This document shows positions 7,314-17,078 of a stretch of DNA of 24,551 bases, one piece after another. Source of the stretch: Thermoplasmatales archaeon (GTDB taxonomy: Archaea; Thermoplasmatota; E2; DHVEG-1); NCBI GenBank assembly GCA_023128855.1, contig JAGMDE010000009.1, positions 1 through 24,551 of the forward strand, given 5' to 3'. The notes under the pieces were generated by a model that saw only the letters and a program-made list of their open reading frames with translations, was not told where the DNA came from and did no database searches. The position numbers were made by a program, and so were the translations under genes. Position 1 is the first letter of the stretch; the number at the start of each line of letters is the position of its first letter.

Positions 7314-8766
7314 GCTTCTTCTCCAGTAATTTTTTAATCTTATTTTTTGCCACCCTTGGTTTCTCACCAAATGGTCCATCTCTAAGTCTCTCAAGTTCTG
7401 CGATATATTGTTTTTTCAGTGTTTTCGCTTTCTTATCATAACTAAGCTGTAAAGCAGCTGATACTCCTGCAATTTTACCCTCAATCATAGCAGTAGATGC
7501 CTCTTCTATTCCTGAGGAATCACCAGCCACATATACTCCTTTTACAGTAGTTTGCATTGAATTATTATGAAGTGCTACAAACCCTCCTGCTTCTGGAACA
7601 AACTCCATTTCAACTCCTACTTGAGATAGTAGTCTAGTTGAAGGAGTGAGACCAACAGCAAGACAAATAGTATCGCAATCAACTTTCTCCTCTGAACCCT
7701 TAACTGGCTGCCAATTTTTGTCGAGTTTTACAACAACAGCACCTTCAACCTTTCCATCTCCATATACTTCTTTTATTGAATAAGAAGTGTAGATCGGAAC
7801 ACCACATCTCCTTAGCTTAGCAGCATGAACATGATATCCACCGATTATTGGAACAGCTTCTACCACTCTATCAACCTGAATACCTGCTTGAAGTAACTGA
7901 TACGAAACAATAAGACCAACGTTACCTGCTCCAACCATTATTACCTTATCTCCAGGTTTTACACCATAGACATTCATAAGAGTCTGTACAGCGCCAGCTC
8001 CATAAACTCCTGGCAAATCATTACCTGGAAACAAAAGCATGTTTTCCATAGCGCCAACAGCAAAAATGACTGACTTGCAATCTATCTCATGAAGTATACC
8101 TTCATATCCATATCTTTTTAAAACGCCAAATTTGTATTTTTTTCCTTTTCCCTCGTAATAACCGATAACTGTTGAATCAAGCAATACGGTAACTTCGCCC
8201 TTTTTTTCCAATTCCTTTAACTCGTTTTCTAGATCTTTAGCTATTTGAATACCCCGGGTCCCTGCTTTTTCATGTTTTGAACCAAAAAATTTATGGGTTT
8301 GTTTTATCAACTGCCCTCCGACACAAGGATTTTCGTCAACAAGCAATACCTTTGCTCCTTGATTTGCAGCTTCAATACTTGCACACATTCCTGCAGGTCC
8401 AGCACCAACAACAAGGATATCTATATCGATAGTCTTAACAGGATTTTCTTTAAACTTTGCATCAGGTAGATTAGCATACTTTCCCTGTATCTCAACTTTT
8501 ATATCATTTTTCAAGGGAGCTATACATGTTCTAACGTTTGGTATTCCATTTACTCTCATTAGACAGGAGGAACATTTTCCAATTCCACAGAAAAAACCAC
8601 GAGGACTGTCATACCTAAGACTTGTTGAAAGCTTTTTAACACCTTTTGCATGAAGTGCGGAAGCAATAGTGTCACTTTCAAAACCTTCAAGTTTTTTATT
8701 GTTGAAATAGAATGGGATTTTCTTACCGTATTTGAAATCAATGATAGGATGTTTTTTTATTCTCAG
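7306..8766 (-). CDS. pdhA: Dehydrogenase alpha subunit: [2Fe-2S] domain plus FAD/NAD(P) oxidoreductase (PdhA-like), apparent CTG start
   Basis: A 486-residue protein. Residues 1-90 form a plant-type [2Fe-2S] domain (Fer2_4) with C60-x4-C65-x2-C68-x12-C81; the rest is a pyridine-nucleotide-disulfide-oxidoreductase-like flavoprotein with dinucleotide motifs GAGPAG (121-126) and GAGNVG (279-284) and a closing GVYVAGDSSG. This is the layout of sarcosine oxidase alpha, HcnA/B fusions and archaeal proline dehydrogenase alpha. The first ATG in frame (8559) lies inside the ferredoxin domain and would remove C60, C65 and C68. Between it and the upstream TAG there is no ATG, GTG or TTG; CTG at 8766, seven bases after a GGAG, yields the natural opening MRIKKHPIIDFK. 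It begins 63 bases after nusA on the same strand. An AT-rich TTTTTAAATA near 8796-8805 may be its promoter. The gene name is by family analogy. Confidence 0.75.
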   Translation of the reverse strand: MRIKKHPIIDFKYGKKIPFYFNNKKLEGFESDTIASALHAKGVKKLSTSLRYDSPRGFFCGIGKCSSCLMRVNGIPNVRTCIAPLKNDIKVEIQGKYANLPDAKFKENPVKTIDIDILVVGAGPAGMCASIEAANQGAKVLLVDENPCVGGQLIKQTHKFFGSKHEKAGTRGIQIAKDLENELKELEKKGEVTVLLDSTVIGYYEGKGKKYKFGVLKRYGYEGILHEIDCKSVIFAVGAMENMLLFPGNDLPGVYGAGAVQTLMNVYGVKPGDKVIMVGAGNVGLIVSYQLLQAGIQVDRVVEAVPIIGGYHVHAAKLRRCGVPIYTSYSIKEVYGDGKVEGAVVVKLDKNWQPVKGSEEKVDCDTICLAVGLTPSTRLLSQVGVEMEFVPEAGGFVALHNNSMQTTVKGVYVAGDSSGIEEASTAMIEGKIAGVSAALQLSYDKKAKTLKKQYIAELERLRDGPFGEKPRVAKNKIKKLLEKKHV

Positions 8767-8829
8767 AAGTAATCTCCACTCCTGAATATAGCCTCTATTT
8801 AAAAACTATTATGATAAAAACTGAGCTTA

Positions 8830-9255
8830 TTATCTGATTTGAACGTCTTTTATTGAATGATGTCTGTGGGCAAGATTACGAATTAATTCAATATTTCTTC
8901 CGCCTTTTCCTATTATCTTTGATTTCTCACTAATATCTACTTGGACCTTTGCCACTATAGATTCATCATCGCCTTCTAGTGTTATGTTGTTTACTTTATA
9001 TGGTTTAAAGAGATTAATAATAAATTTTTCTTTATCTTCATCAAACTCAACAAATTTTATTGTCTTTTTAAATAGACTGCGTAATCTCTCAAGATTTTTG
9101 GCTTTAGTTCCGATAGCTGCACCAAGTTGTCCTTTTTGAACAATAAAGATAACCCTATCTTCAAGGTTCAGACAATCTATAATATTGGTTTTTGTAACAT
9201 TAATGGCCATATTGATGTACTGCATATCTTCATTAGAAAACATTATGTCTACCAT
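8830..9255 (-). CDS. nusA: Archaeal NusA-like transcription factor (two KH domains)
   Basis: A 141-residue archaeal NusA, which has only the two KH RNA-binding domains of bacterial NusA. KH loops are visible as GAAIGTKAKN near residue 49 and IIGKGGRNI near 113. It is last of the RNA polymerase cluster, six bases after L30e. The start is MVDIMFSNED at 9255; a second ATG four codons on (9243) is possible. In many archaea this gene is followed by rpsL, rpsG and fusA; here it is followed by the dehydrogenase operon, so the ancestral string is interrupted. Confidence 0.9.
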   Translation of the reverse strand: MVDIMFSNEDMQYINMAINVTKTNIIDCLNLEDRVIFIVQKGQLGAAIGTKAKNLERLRSLFKKTIKFVEFDEDKEKFIINLFKPYKVNNITLEGDDESIVAKVQVDISEKSKIIGKGGRNIELIRNLAHRHHSIKDVQIR

Positions 9256-9261
9256 GTAAAA

Positions 9262-9561
9262 TTACCCTTTTTTCACAATATTTAGAATATTGGACCCACC
9301 ATCATCCATTACAGCAAAAACAGAAACAGCAAAAGATTTACCACAGGTATATCCAAGGTCTATAGAATTGGAGTCATAGTTATAAACCGGGATTTTCTTT
9401 TTCTTTGCTAATTCATTGATCTCTGAAGAATATGGACAGTTATTGGCCATAACAACAAGTTTTGCAGATCCCTTATTTATAACCGATTTTGTTTCTTTAG
9501 TCCCAATTTTAACTTTACCTTTTTTAACTGTGCTCTTTAAAACTTTATCTACATCAACCAT
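9262..9561 (-). CDS. rpl30e: Ribosomal protein L30e (eL30)
   Basis: A 99-residue L7Ae/L30e-family protein of the large ribosomal subunit. The fold is recognisable from the lysine-rich first helix, GKVKIGTKETKSVI, LVVMANNCP and the IPVYNY strand leading to LGYTCGKSFAVSVFAV. Members bind kink-turn RNA, and eukaryotic L30 controls its own mRNA; no kink-turn is obvious here. It starts one base after the rpoA2 stop, so it is certainly in the operon. This position between rpoA2 and nusA is the standard archaeal order. Confidence 0.93.
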   Translation of the reverse strand: MVDVDKVLKSTVKKGKVKIGTKETKSVINKGSAKLVVMANNCPYSSEINELAKKKKIPVYNYDSNSIDLGYTCGKSFAVSVFAVMDDGGSNILNIVKKG

Positions 9562-9562
9562 T

Positions 9563-11011
9563 TTACTTACCCTTCTTTTTACTTCTTTTCATAACAAGCT
9601 CAACTGCACCAGTACCTAGATTTACTGGTTGTCCAACTATAATATTCTCAGCAACACCGCCTAGTTTGTCGATTTCACCACGTCTGCTAGCCTGTAAAAG
9701 ATGGCTAACAGTAATTTCAAAAGCAGCTCGTGATAATACAGATTCTTTTTCTTTGCTTACACCATGACGTCCTATAGCTTTTATAGTGCCATCAGCAGTC
9801 ATTACATCTGCAACAATCATGATATGTCTCAAATCTACGTTCAAACCCTGTTCCATCAAAGTGTTGTAAGCCTCCTGAATTATCATGTTTCTAGCGGCTT
9901 CTATCCCTAGTACTCTTCCAACAGCCTGAATATCGTTTGTAGTTGTTCTGAAAGGATCAACACCTTCCACTTCTAGTACTTTCTCTAAGTTGCTCCCCTC
10001 ACTATATATAACATAACCTTCGTTTGGCTCCTTTCTAATAATGATACGTTTTATGCCATCAATACCTTTTACTTTTAATTCTCTAAGCGTTTCATTAACA
10101 TCTAATAATTTTTTATAACTAGGATCATCTAAAGAAACCTTGATGCCATCTTTGTCAATCTTTGAATCTATACCCCTAATTTTTCTTATTATATCGTTGA
10201 GTTCTTCAATTTCTATATTTTTATTTTTCATTGTTTTGATGTTAGGTCTAATATGTATCACAAGGTTTGTGAGATCTGTTTCCATATCAGCTATGGTATT
10301 TAATCTAGTAATTTCTATTTGATTAGCGACTTGTTTTGCTAGATCTGAATTTAACCTGTATTCATCTCTGAGATAGATGTTCATCATCGGTGTAGAAGGG
10401 ATAGATCTTGCATCTACAATTTCTATTAATCTAGGTAAACCTAATGTAACGTTAATTTCAGCAACTCCTGCGTAGTGGAAAGTTCTCATCGTCATCTGTG
10501 TACCTGGTTCACCGATGCTCTGTGCACCAACTATACCACATGCCTCAGATGGATCAACTAGGTTCTTTTCATATTCAGGTAAAGCTTTAGAGATAATATC
10601 CTTCAATTTTGATTCAAGTGATTTATCTTTACAAACTTGCAAAATAATTTCATCTATAACAGACATTGGAAGAACTTTTTCCTTCAAAATCTTTTTTATC
10701 TCTGATCTAATTTTTTTATATTCGGCTGTTTCCTCTACTTCTTTAGGAGGCTTAACCTCAATTGTTATTTCTTTTTTCTTTTCTTTAGTAGATTTTTTAC
10801 CAGCTTTCTTAGTTTGAGTCTTTTTCTTTTCTTCTTTTTTTACTGTTTTTTCAGGCTCTTTTTTAGTTGGTTTGGCTGCCTTCTTTTCTTCTTTTTTTAC
10901 TGGTTTTTTCTTAGGAACGACCTTTTTTGGTGGAGATTTTTTAGCAACTTCTTTAGTTTGCTTTTTTTCCTCTTTTTTAGGCTTTGTTTTTGAACTATCT
11001 TTTTTTGCCAT
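9563..11011 (-). CDS. rpoA2: RNA polymerase subunit A'' with a long lysine-rich N-terminal extension
   Basis: The C-terminal part of the split largest subunit of archaeal RNA polymerase. Residues from about 86 on match A'': PSEACGIVGAQSIGEPGTQ (near 152-170) and the trigger-loop and jaw region, ending in GQPVNLGTGAVELVM. The protein is 482 residues where I would expect roughly 380-400, because of an added N-terminal tail of about 85 residues. In the first 80 residues 37 are lysine, the others mainly Glu, Pro, Ala, Thr and Ser: a low-complexity, strongly basic tail like a histone H1 tail. The ATG overlaps the rpoA1 stop by one base (TAATG), so the start is forced by coupling, and no ATG lies at the core boundary. 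The tail may contact DNA, RNA or the ribosome; that is inference. Confidence 0.95.
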   Translation of the reverse strand: MAKKDSSKTKPKKEEKKQTKEVAKKSPPKKVVPKKKPVKKEEKKAAKPTKKEPEKTVKKEEKKKTQTKKAGKKSTKEKKKEITIEVKPPKEVEETAEYKKIRSEIKKILKEKVLPMSVIDEIILQVCKDKSLESKLKDIISKALPEYEKNLVDPSEACGIVGAQSIGEPGTQMTMRTFHYAGVAEINVTLGLPRLIEIVDARSIPSTPMMNIYLRDEYRLNSDLAKQVANQIEITRLNTIADMETDLTNLVIHIRPNIKTMKNKNIEIEELNDIIRKIRGIDSKIDKDGIKVSLDDPSYKKLLDVNETLRELKVKGIDGIKRIIIRKEPNEGYVIYSEGSNLEKVLEVEGVDPFRTTTNDIQAVGRVLGIEAARNMIIQEAYNTLMEQGLNVDLRHIMIVADVMTADGTIKAIGRHGVSKEKESVLSRAAFEITVSHLLQASRRGEIDKLGGVAENIIVGQPVNLGTGAVELVMKRSKKKGK

Positions 11012-13680
11012 TAAATCCCCTCTTTTATATCAGTGATTATTCGATTTACATCGACAGCAGCTCCATTAGTACTTCTAGCAGGATCGACTCCATCTTCACC
11101 ATACATGAATTGAATTATCTGTCCGCCAGAGTGTCTCACTGTTCCATCGTTTTCTACTTTAACATCTTCTAAAGCATTGATTAAACGTCTCTGCATATAA
11201 CCAGATCGAGAGGTACGAACTGCAGTGTCAACAAGACCTTCTCGGCCACCCATTGAATGGAAGAAATATTCTGTTGGATTCAATCCAGTTTTATAACACG
11301 ATGCAACAAATCCTTTTGCTTGTGCTCCAAGATCACCTTTTTTGAAATGTGGTAGAGTTCTATATTGATAGCCTCTATGAATCCTTTCACCACGAACAGC
11401 TTGTTGTCCTACACAACCAGACATCTGCGAAAGGTTAAGCATAGATCCACGTGCGCCTGATTTTGCCATAATAACTGCACTGTTATTCAAACCAAGATGT
11501 TTACCTGCAATTTCACCAGCCATGTCTCTAGCTCTACCAGTAACTCTCATGATCTCCATTTCAAGAGTTTCTTCAAGGCTTCTACCTGGGAGAGACTCTA
11601 GTTCATCGTTTTCATAAGCCTTGACAAGACCGCTGATTTTCTTCATTGCTTTTTGCAATCCTTCCTCTATTTGTCGCTTTGCTTCATCAGGTATATCTTC
11701 ATCATCTATACTAGTAGTAAAACCAATTAATGTTATACTTGCTATCCCCATTCTTGTAACATTATCAATAAACTCTCGACCTGCATCCATTCCATGATCT
11801 CTAATAATTCTATCTAAGGCTTTCCCTTTAAACGCACCAATACTATTTTCATCTATTGTACCCTGTAAAAGCACTCCTTTTTTAATTATAACATATGCAT
11901 CGTTAGGGCATTTGGGTGCTGTGCATACTTCACAGTTTAAGCAGGTTTTTGCCTTATATTCTAAGTTAAGATCATCAGGTAGTAAAGCACTAAAGATTTC
12001 TTTTCCAGTTACATATTTTTTACCATTTTCTACTTCGACTTTTGTGGTTTTTCCTTCATATTTAACAGCGGCTAAAATATGTGAAGCATCATCCATTGTT
12101 ACTCTTCTATCTTTATGTGTTAATAAGAAACAACCAGAAATGTGATCATGTATTCCACCTATTATTGCTCCTCCAAATCGAGGTGAGAGAATGTTTTCTT
12201 GAACCTTCATTAATATCTCTGCTTCTGCCTGCGCTTCTTCTCCCTGTAATAAATGAAGATTCATTTCATCTCCGTCAAAATCTGCGTTATAAGGGGGACA
12301 AACACTTAAATTGAATCTAAATGTCTTGTGAGGTACAACTTTTACTCGGTGAGCCATCATTGACATTCGATGTAGAGATGGCTGCCGGTTGAATAGTGCT
12401 AGATCACCATTCATCAATTGTCTTTCAATAATTGTACCTAATTCCAGTTTATCAGCGACTTCCTCAGCGTTTCTCTCTGTAACTTTTATACGTTGTTTCA
12501 TACCTTCGGTTTGCCGAATAACATAGTTAACACTAGGCCTATATTCATCTGATTTATTAGAACTCGAAATTTTTTGTTTAATCATTTGTTTGCACCAATC
12601 GATGTTATGAGATGTAACTTTAACAGGAACAGTTAATTCTCGTGCTATACTTATTGGCACACCTATTTCATTTATACTGAGATTCGGATCTGGCGAAATA
12701 ACGGTACGGGCTGAAAAGTTAACACGTTTACCGGAAAGATTACTCCTAAATCTTCCTTCTTTTCCTTTTAAACGCTGTGCAAGTGTTTTAAGAGGTCTTC
12801 CTGAACGATGACGAGCTGGGGGTATACCAGATGTCTGGTTGTCTAAATATGTCGTAATATGATACTGTAAAAGCTCCCATAAATCTTCAACAATAAGTTG
12901 TGGTGCACCAGCATCTCTATTTTCTTGTAATCTTTGATTAATACGTATAACATCTACAAGTTTATGTGTTAAATCATCTTCTGATCTTTCACCAGTCTCT
13001 AAAGTAACAGAAGGTCTAACGGTTACCGGCGGAACTGGCAAAACTGTAAGAACCATCCATTCAGGTCTAGCTGATTCCTTATTAATATCTAATAATGGCA
13101 GATCTTCCTCAGGTATCTTTTCTAACCATTCTCTTATCTCTGATGGTGTAAGTTTTTTACCGTTTTCTCTTAAAGAAGTAGGTTTATCAAGCTCTATTTT
13201 CCCAACCTCTCTGTCACAACGAGTACATTTTTCTGATTTAACACATTCCTTAATAATCTGTTTTAAATGATATGTATTATCTCGTCCCTCTCGCTTATAT
13301 TTACTTAATTCTTCTAAATATTCTTCTCTTCTTTTGTCAGTAAGTAAAATACGTCCGCATTCTCTGCATGTTGAACGAAGACAATCTCGAATACTTTTTA
13401 CAAGACCGACATGAATAACTGGCATGGCAAGATCAATATGTCCAAAATGTCCTGGACATTTGTCTTTACCGACTCTTAAACCACATGTTTTACATCTTAA
13501 ACCAGGTTCTATAACTCCTAATCGAGGGTCCATAAGACCCATTGCAATTGGAAAACCATCATCATCATAAGTATCAGCAGTTATAACTTTCGTAGCACTC
13601 ATTTTTCTAATCTCACTTGGGGCTAAAAGTGAAAAAGAAATTGAACCAATCTTTTTTGTTATACTTCTAGATCTTTCCAT
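11011..13680 (-). CDS. rpoA1: RNA polymerase subunit A'
   Basis: An 889-residue subunit A', carrying the clamp and the active centre. The catalytic magnesium motif NADFDGDEMN is at about 465-474. A zinc site near the N-terminus is C63-x2-C66-x8-C75-x2-H78, and further Cys pairs follow (CRECG, CTRC) and around 590-600 (CLNCEVC, CPND). The clamp rudder stretch NLSGKRVNFSARTVISPDP is intact. The start at 13680 lies 12 bases after the rpoB stop with an AGGTG-type ribosome site between. Length and motifs are ordinary; no damage seen. Confidence 0.97.
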   Translation of the reverse strand: MERSRSITKKIGSISFSLLAPSEIRKMSATKVITADTYDDDGFPIAMGLMDPRLGVIEPGLRCKTCGLRVGKDKCPGHFGHIDLAMPVIHVGLVKSIRDCLRSTCRECGRILLTDKRREEYLEELSKYKREGRDNTYHLKQIIKECVKSEKCTRCDREVGKIELDKPTSLRENGKKLTPSEIREWLEKIPEEDLPLLDINKESARPEWMVLTVLPVPPVTVRPSVTLETGERSEDDLTHKLVDVIRINQRLQENRDAGAPQLIVEDLWELLQYHITTYLDNQTSGIPPARHRSGRPLKTLAQRLKGKEGRFRSNLSGKRVNFSARTVISPDPNLSINEIGVPISIARELTVPVKVTSHNIDWCKQMIKQKISSSNKSDEYRPSVNYVIRQTEGMKQRIKVTERNAEEVADKLELGTIIERQLMNGDLALFNRQPSLHRMSMMAHRVKVVPHKTFRFNLSVCPPYNADFDGDEMNLHLLQGEEAQAEAEILMKVQENILSPRFGGAIIGGIHDHISGCFLLTHKDRRVTMDDASHILAAVKYEGKTTKVEVENGKKYVTGKEIFSALLPDDLNLEYKAKTCLNCEVCTAPKCPNDAYVIIKKGVLLQGTIDENSIGAFKGKALDRIIRDHGMDAGREFIDNVTRMGIASITLIGFTTSIDDEDIPDEAKRQIEEGLQKAMKKISGLVKAYENDELESLPGRSLEETLEMEIMRVTGRARDMAGEIAGKHLGLNNSAVIMAKSGARGSMLNLSQMSGCVGQQAVRGERIHRGYQYRTLPHFKKGDLGAQAKGFVASCYKTGLNPTEYFFHSMGGREGLVDTAVRTSRSGYMQRRLINALEDVKVENDGTVRHSGGQIIQFMYGEDGVDPARSTNGAAVDVNRIITDIKEGI

Positions 13681-13692
13681 TTTTTTTTCACC

Positions 13693-16600
13693 TCACACCA
13701 AAGACTCCAATCTAATCCTTGGAGCAATCACCAAAGATTTCAGTTCATCAATTAAAAGTTTGAAAGCATAGCTCATTTCAATTGGATAAATATCTGCTCT
13801 GTCTCCACATATAGGACAACGAAGTGCACCATGTCTATCGTGTATTGCTACATGTCCACAAGTATTACATATGTATTTTATGGTAAGATCAGACTCATCA
13901 AGTAATCTATCTTTTATAACCATTGCAGCTCCGTGACCGATAAGACAATCTCTTTCCATTTCTCCAAATCGAAGACCACCTTCTCTGGCCCTTCCCTCTG
14001 TCGGCTGTCTTGTCAAAATCTGCACAGGACCTCTTGAACGTGCATGTATTTTACCAGCAACCATATGGTGTAGTTTTTGATAATAAATACAACCTACGAA
14101 AATATCACATTCGAGTGTTTTTCCTGTTTCACCATTGTATAAAACTTCTTTTCCATTGTGTTTAAAGCCATTTTCTACTAGAGTTTTTCTTAATATGTCC
14201 TCTGTTTCACCACTAAAAGCAGTTCCATCAACGATTCTTCCTTCTAATGCTCCAACTTTTCCGCCGATCATCTCTAAAACGTGACCAATGGTCATTCTAC
14301 TAGGAATTGCATGAGGATTAATAATTAAATCGGGTGACATTCCATTTTCAGTAAATGGCATATCTTCTTGAGGAACTAATAAACCAATTACTCCTTTCTG
14401 ACCGTGTTTTGATGCAAATTTGTCTCCATATTCAGGTATACGTTCTTCACGAACCTTTATCTTAACCATTCTTGAACCATTAACTGATTCAGAAAGCATG
14501 ACCTTGTCAACAGTTCCCCCCTCTCCATGTTGAACTGTTACCGAGGTTTCTCTTCTCTTTTGAGGTGTTAGAAAATCTGTTGGTTCTTCTAAAAATCTAG
14601 GTGGTGAGGTTTTTCCAATAAGAACATCTGCGCCGTTAACGCCACATTCTGGTGAAATAAGCCCGTCTTCACCTAAATTTACATATGCCTCTTCGCTTCT
14701 TACACCGCGACAATCTGGATCAGGTACTTCAAAGTGATCTTCTTGTCCTCCAGGGTATCTTTTTTCTTCACTGCTATATGTTCTGAAAAAAGTACTTCGG
14801 GCCATACCTCTTTCAACACCGGCTTTGCTTATAACAAGTGCATCTTCCATATTGTATCCTTTATAAGATGCTACTGCAACGATAAAATTCTGACCAGCGG
14901 GTCTCTTTGTGAATCTTATATATTTAACAGGATGTGTTTGAACAATTTGTGCTTGAGGATAATGCATTAGATGCCCTCGAGTATCTGGCCTTATTCTATA
15001 ATTAGAAGCACCAAAACCAAGGGATTGCTTACCCATACCAGCACCCATAGTAATTCTTGGAGAAGAGTTATGTTCAGGATATGGAACAAGTGATGATCCT
15101 ATACCAAGTATACACATAGGGTCCATTTCCATATGGGTGTGTTCTTGTGTAATATCTTCCTCTTTCAAGGCAATTAATGTGTTTTCTTCCTCTTCAGCAT
15201 CAATATATTCTACAATGCCTTCATTTATTAGATCAATCCATTTTTTCCTACCTGTCTGAAGGTCATCTACATATTTTTTTGTAAGCAATAATTTTCCTTT
15301 TTCAACAATTACTAAAGGTCTTCTAAGTCGGCCACAGTCACAACTTACAATTAAATCATTTGCTTCTCCATAATAAGCAATATTTACTTCATTGTTAAGA
15401 AGTCCTTTTCTACGTTTCTCTCTTAATTTTTCTACTAGATCTTTACCATCAGAATGCATTCCTATTAAATCTCCGTTTAGATAGACTCGAGTCCCAGTTG
15501 ATTTCTTAGTGATTTCTTTAATTCCTAGGTCTTTTAGTATACTTTCAACTTCTTTTTCTGGAAATCCTTCAGATATTTCTACAGCTAGTGCAAGATTTTT
15601 TACTAGACCACAATTAGGTCCTTCTGGTGTTTCATTCGGACAAAGTCTACCCCATTGTGTAGAATGTAAATCACGCGCCTCAAAGTGAGGTTGAGATCTT
15701 GTAAGTGGAGATGTTACTCTTCTAAGATGACTTAGAACTGCTAAGTTACTAGTCCTGTCTAATAATTGTGATATTCCTGCTCTTCCACCAACCCAGTTAC
15801 CAGTTGCTAGAGCATGATGAATTCTTTGGCTTAATACATCTGAACGAAGTGAAGAGCTGATCTTGATCTCTTTACCCTTTGCATGGATTCTTTCAATCTG
15901 ATATTTTAGATCTTTACATAATGCTGTAAAAGCAACACGGAAGAGATCCTCCATAAGGTCTCCAGCTAATTTCAATCTTTTATTTGCGTAATGATCCTTG
16001 TCATCAGGTTCTCTTTTACCAAGTGCAAGTTCTAAAACAGCCATCCCCATACGAGCCATAAAAATAGCTTTTGTCAAACGATCTTCCGATTCGTTTCCTA
16101 AATGAGGTAATAAATTTTTATCCATCAGTGTTTCGACTCTTTTGATACGGTATTCCTTTGCCTGTCCTCCAGCGAATTTTTTACCAAGATAAGCAACAGC
16201 TTCCTCTTTTGTTGTAATACCATATTCATTAGCACATTCTTCGATATTTGCAAGAACATAAGGCTCCATTTTTGGATCAACACTGATAACATCGACTATT
16301 TCCTCGTCATTCTCCATGCCAAGTGCTCTTAAAAGAATCATCAAAGGTATTTGTCCATAAGTTGTAGGAAGCGAAACCATCAACATGCCATCATTTTTCT
16401 TCTCAACAACTGTTAAAGCACGATAACCTTCTCTCTGGGAAAATACCTTAGCAACTTCTATCTCACGGCCATATCTGCTGCTCGTTTCAACAAGAACTCT
16501 ATTTGGAGCAAGATCTTCTACTGTAATAAGAACTCTCTCAGTTCCATTGCTAATGAAGTACCCACCTGGGTCAAGAGGATCTTCCTGCAATTGTTGCAGT

Positions 16601-17055
16601 TCTGTTCTATATTCCTCATTTGAAACTTCATGACCTTTTTTTTCTTCAATTGCATTCTTAACTAGGTTACATACTTTTGATTTGATCATGATGGGCAGTT
16701 CGCCTACTCTTACTTCCTCTGGGTCATACTCTACTTCATCTTTTACCGGTATGAATTCCAAGGAAATTGGTGCTTCATATGTCAAATCTCTAAGACGAGC
16801 CTCCATAGGAGTTAATTTTCTAATAGTACCATCTGCCTCTTTGACTTCAGGTTTTCCGATAGATATTTTACCGAATTTTATCTTATATCCCTCGATTTCA
16901 GGATAAATAAATCCTCGTTCCATCTCTTCTTCTTGACCGATTATTGTACTATCTACAATATTCTGAAGTCTGCGTTCTAAAAAATCATTATATGACGCAA
17001 TTTGATGGTTAACTATACTACGCTCCTTATAAAAAGAGTCAACAAGTTCTCTCAT
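13693..17055 (-). CDS. rpoB: RNA polymerase subunit B (unsplit)
   Basis: The second-largest polymerase subunit in one 1,120-residue chain. Methanogens and haloarchaea usually split it into B'' and B', so the undivided form argues for Thermoplasmata, Thermococci or crenarchaeal-type relatives. The invariant GDKFASKHGQKG is near residue 876, and the C-terminal zinc ribbon C-x2-C ... C-x2-C (CNTCG ... CPICG) covers about 1062-1085. The fork/rifampicin-region equivalent THPVKYIRF and NMEDALVISK are intact. It starts 23 bases after rpoH and is followed by rpoA1 after 12 bases. Confidence 0.97.
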   Translation of the reverse strand: MRELVDSFYKERSIVNHQIASYNDFLERRLQNIVDSTIIGQEEEMERGFIYPEIEGYKIKFGKISIGKPEVKEADGTIRKLTPMEARLRDLTYEAPISLEFIPVKDEVEYDPEEVRVGELPIMIKSKVCNLVKNAIEEKKGHEVSNEEYRTELQQLQEDPLDPGGYFISNGTERVLITVEDLAPNRVLVETSSRYGREIEVAKVFSQREGYRALTVVEKKNDGMLMVSLPTTYGQIPLMILLRALGMENDEEIVDVISVDPKMEPYVLANIEECANEYGITTKEEAVAYLGKKFAGGQAKEYRIKRVETLMDKNLLPHLGNESEDRLTKAIFMARMGMAVLELALGKREPDDKDHYANKRLKLAGDLMEDLFRVAFTALCKDLKYQIERIHAKGKEIKISSSLRSDVLSQRIHHALATGNWVGGRAGISQLLDRTSNLAVLSHLRRVTSPLTRSQPHFEARDLHSTQWGRLCPNETPEGPNCGLVKNLALAVEISEGFPEKEVESILKDLGIKEITKKSTGTRVYLNGDLIGMHSDGKDLVEKLREKRRKGLLNNEVNIAYYGEANDLIVSCDCGRLRRPLVIVEKGKLLLTKKYVDDLQTGRKKWIDLINEGIVEYIDAEEEENTLIALKEEDITQEHTHMEMDPMCILGIGSSLVPYPEHNSSPRITMGAGMGKQSLGFGASNYRIRPDTRGHLMHYPQAQIVQTHPVKYIRFTKRPAGQNFIVAVASYKGYNMEDALVISKAGVERGMARSTFFRTYSSEEKRYPGGQEDHFEVPDPDCRGVRSEEAYVNLGEDGLISPECGVNGADVLIGKTSPPRFLEEPTDFLTPQKRRETSVTVQHGEGGTVDKVMLSESVNGSRMVKIKVREERIPEYGDKFASKHGQKGVIGLLVPQEDMPFTENGMSPDLIINPHAIPSRMTIGHVLEMIGGKVGALEGRIVDGTAFSGETEDILRKTLVENGFKHNGKEVLYNGETGKTLECDIFVGCIYYQKLHHMVAGKIHARSRGPVQILTRQPTEGRAREGGLRFGEMERDCLIGHGAAMVIKDRLLDESDLTIKYICNTCGHVAIHDRHGALRCPICGDRADIYPIEMSYAFKLLIDELKSLVIAPRIRLESLV

Positions 17056-17078
17056 TTTTTACACCCATTATAAACTAA

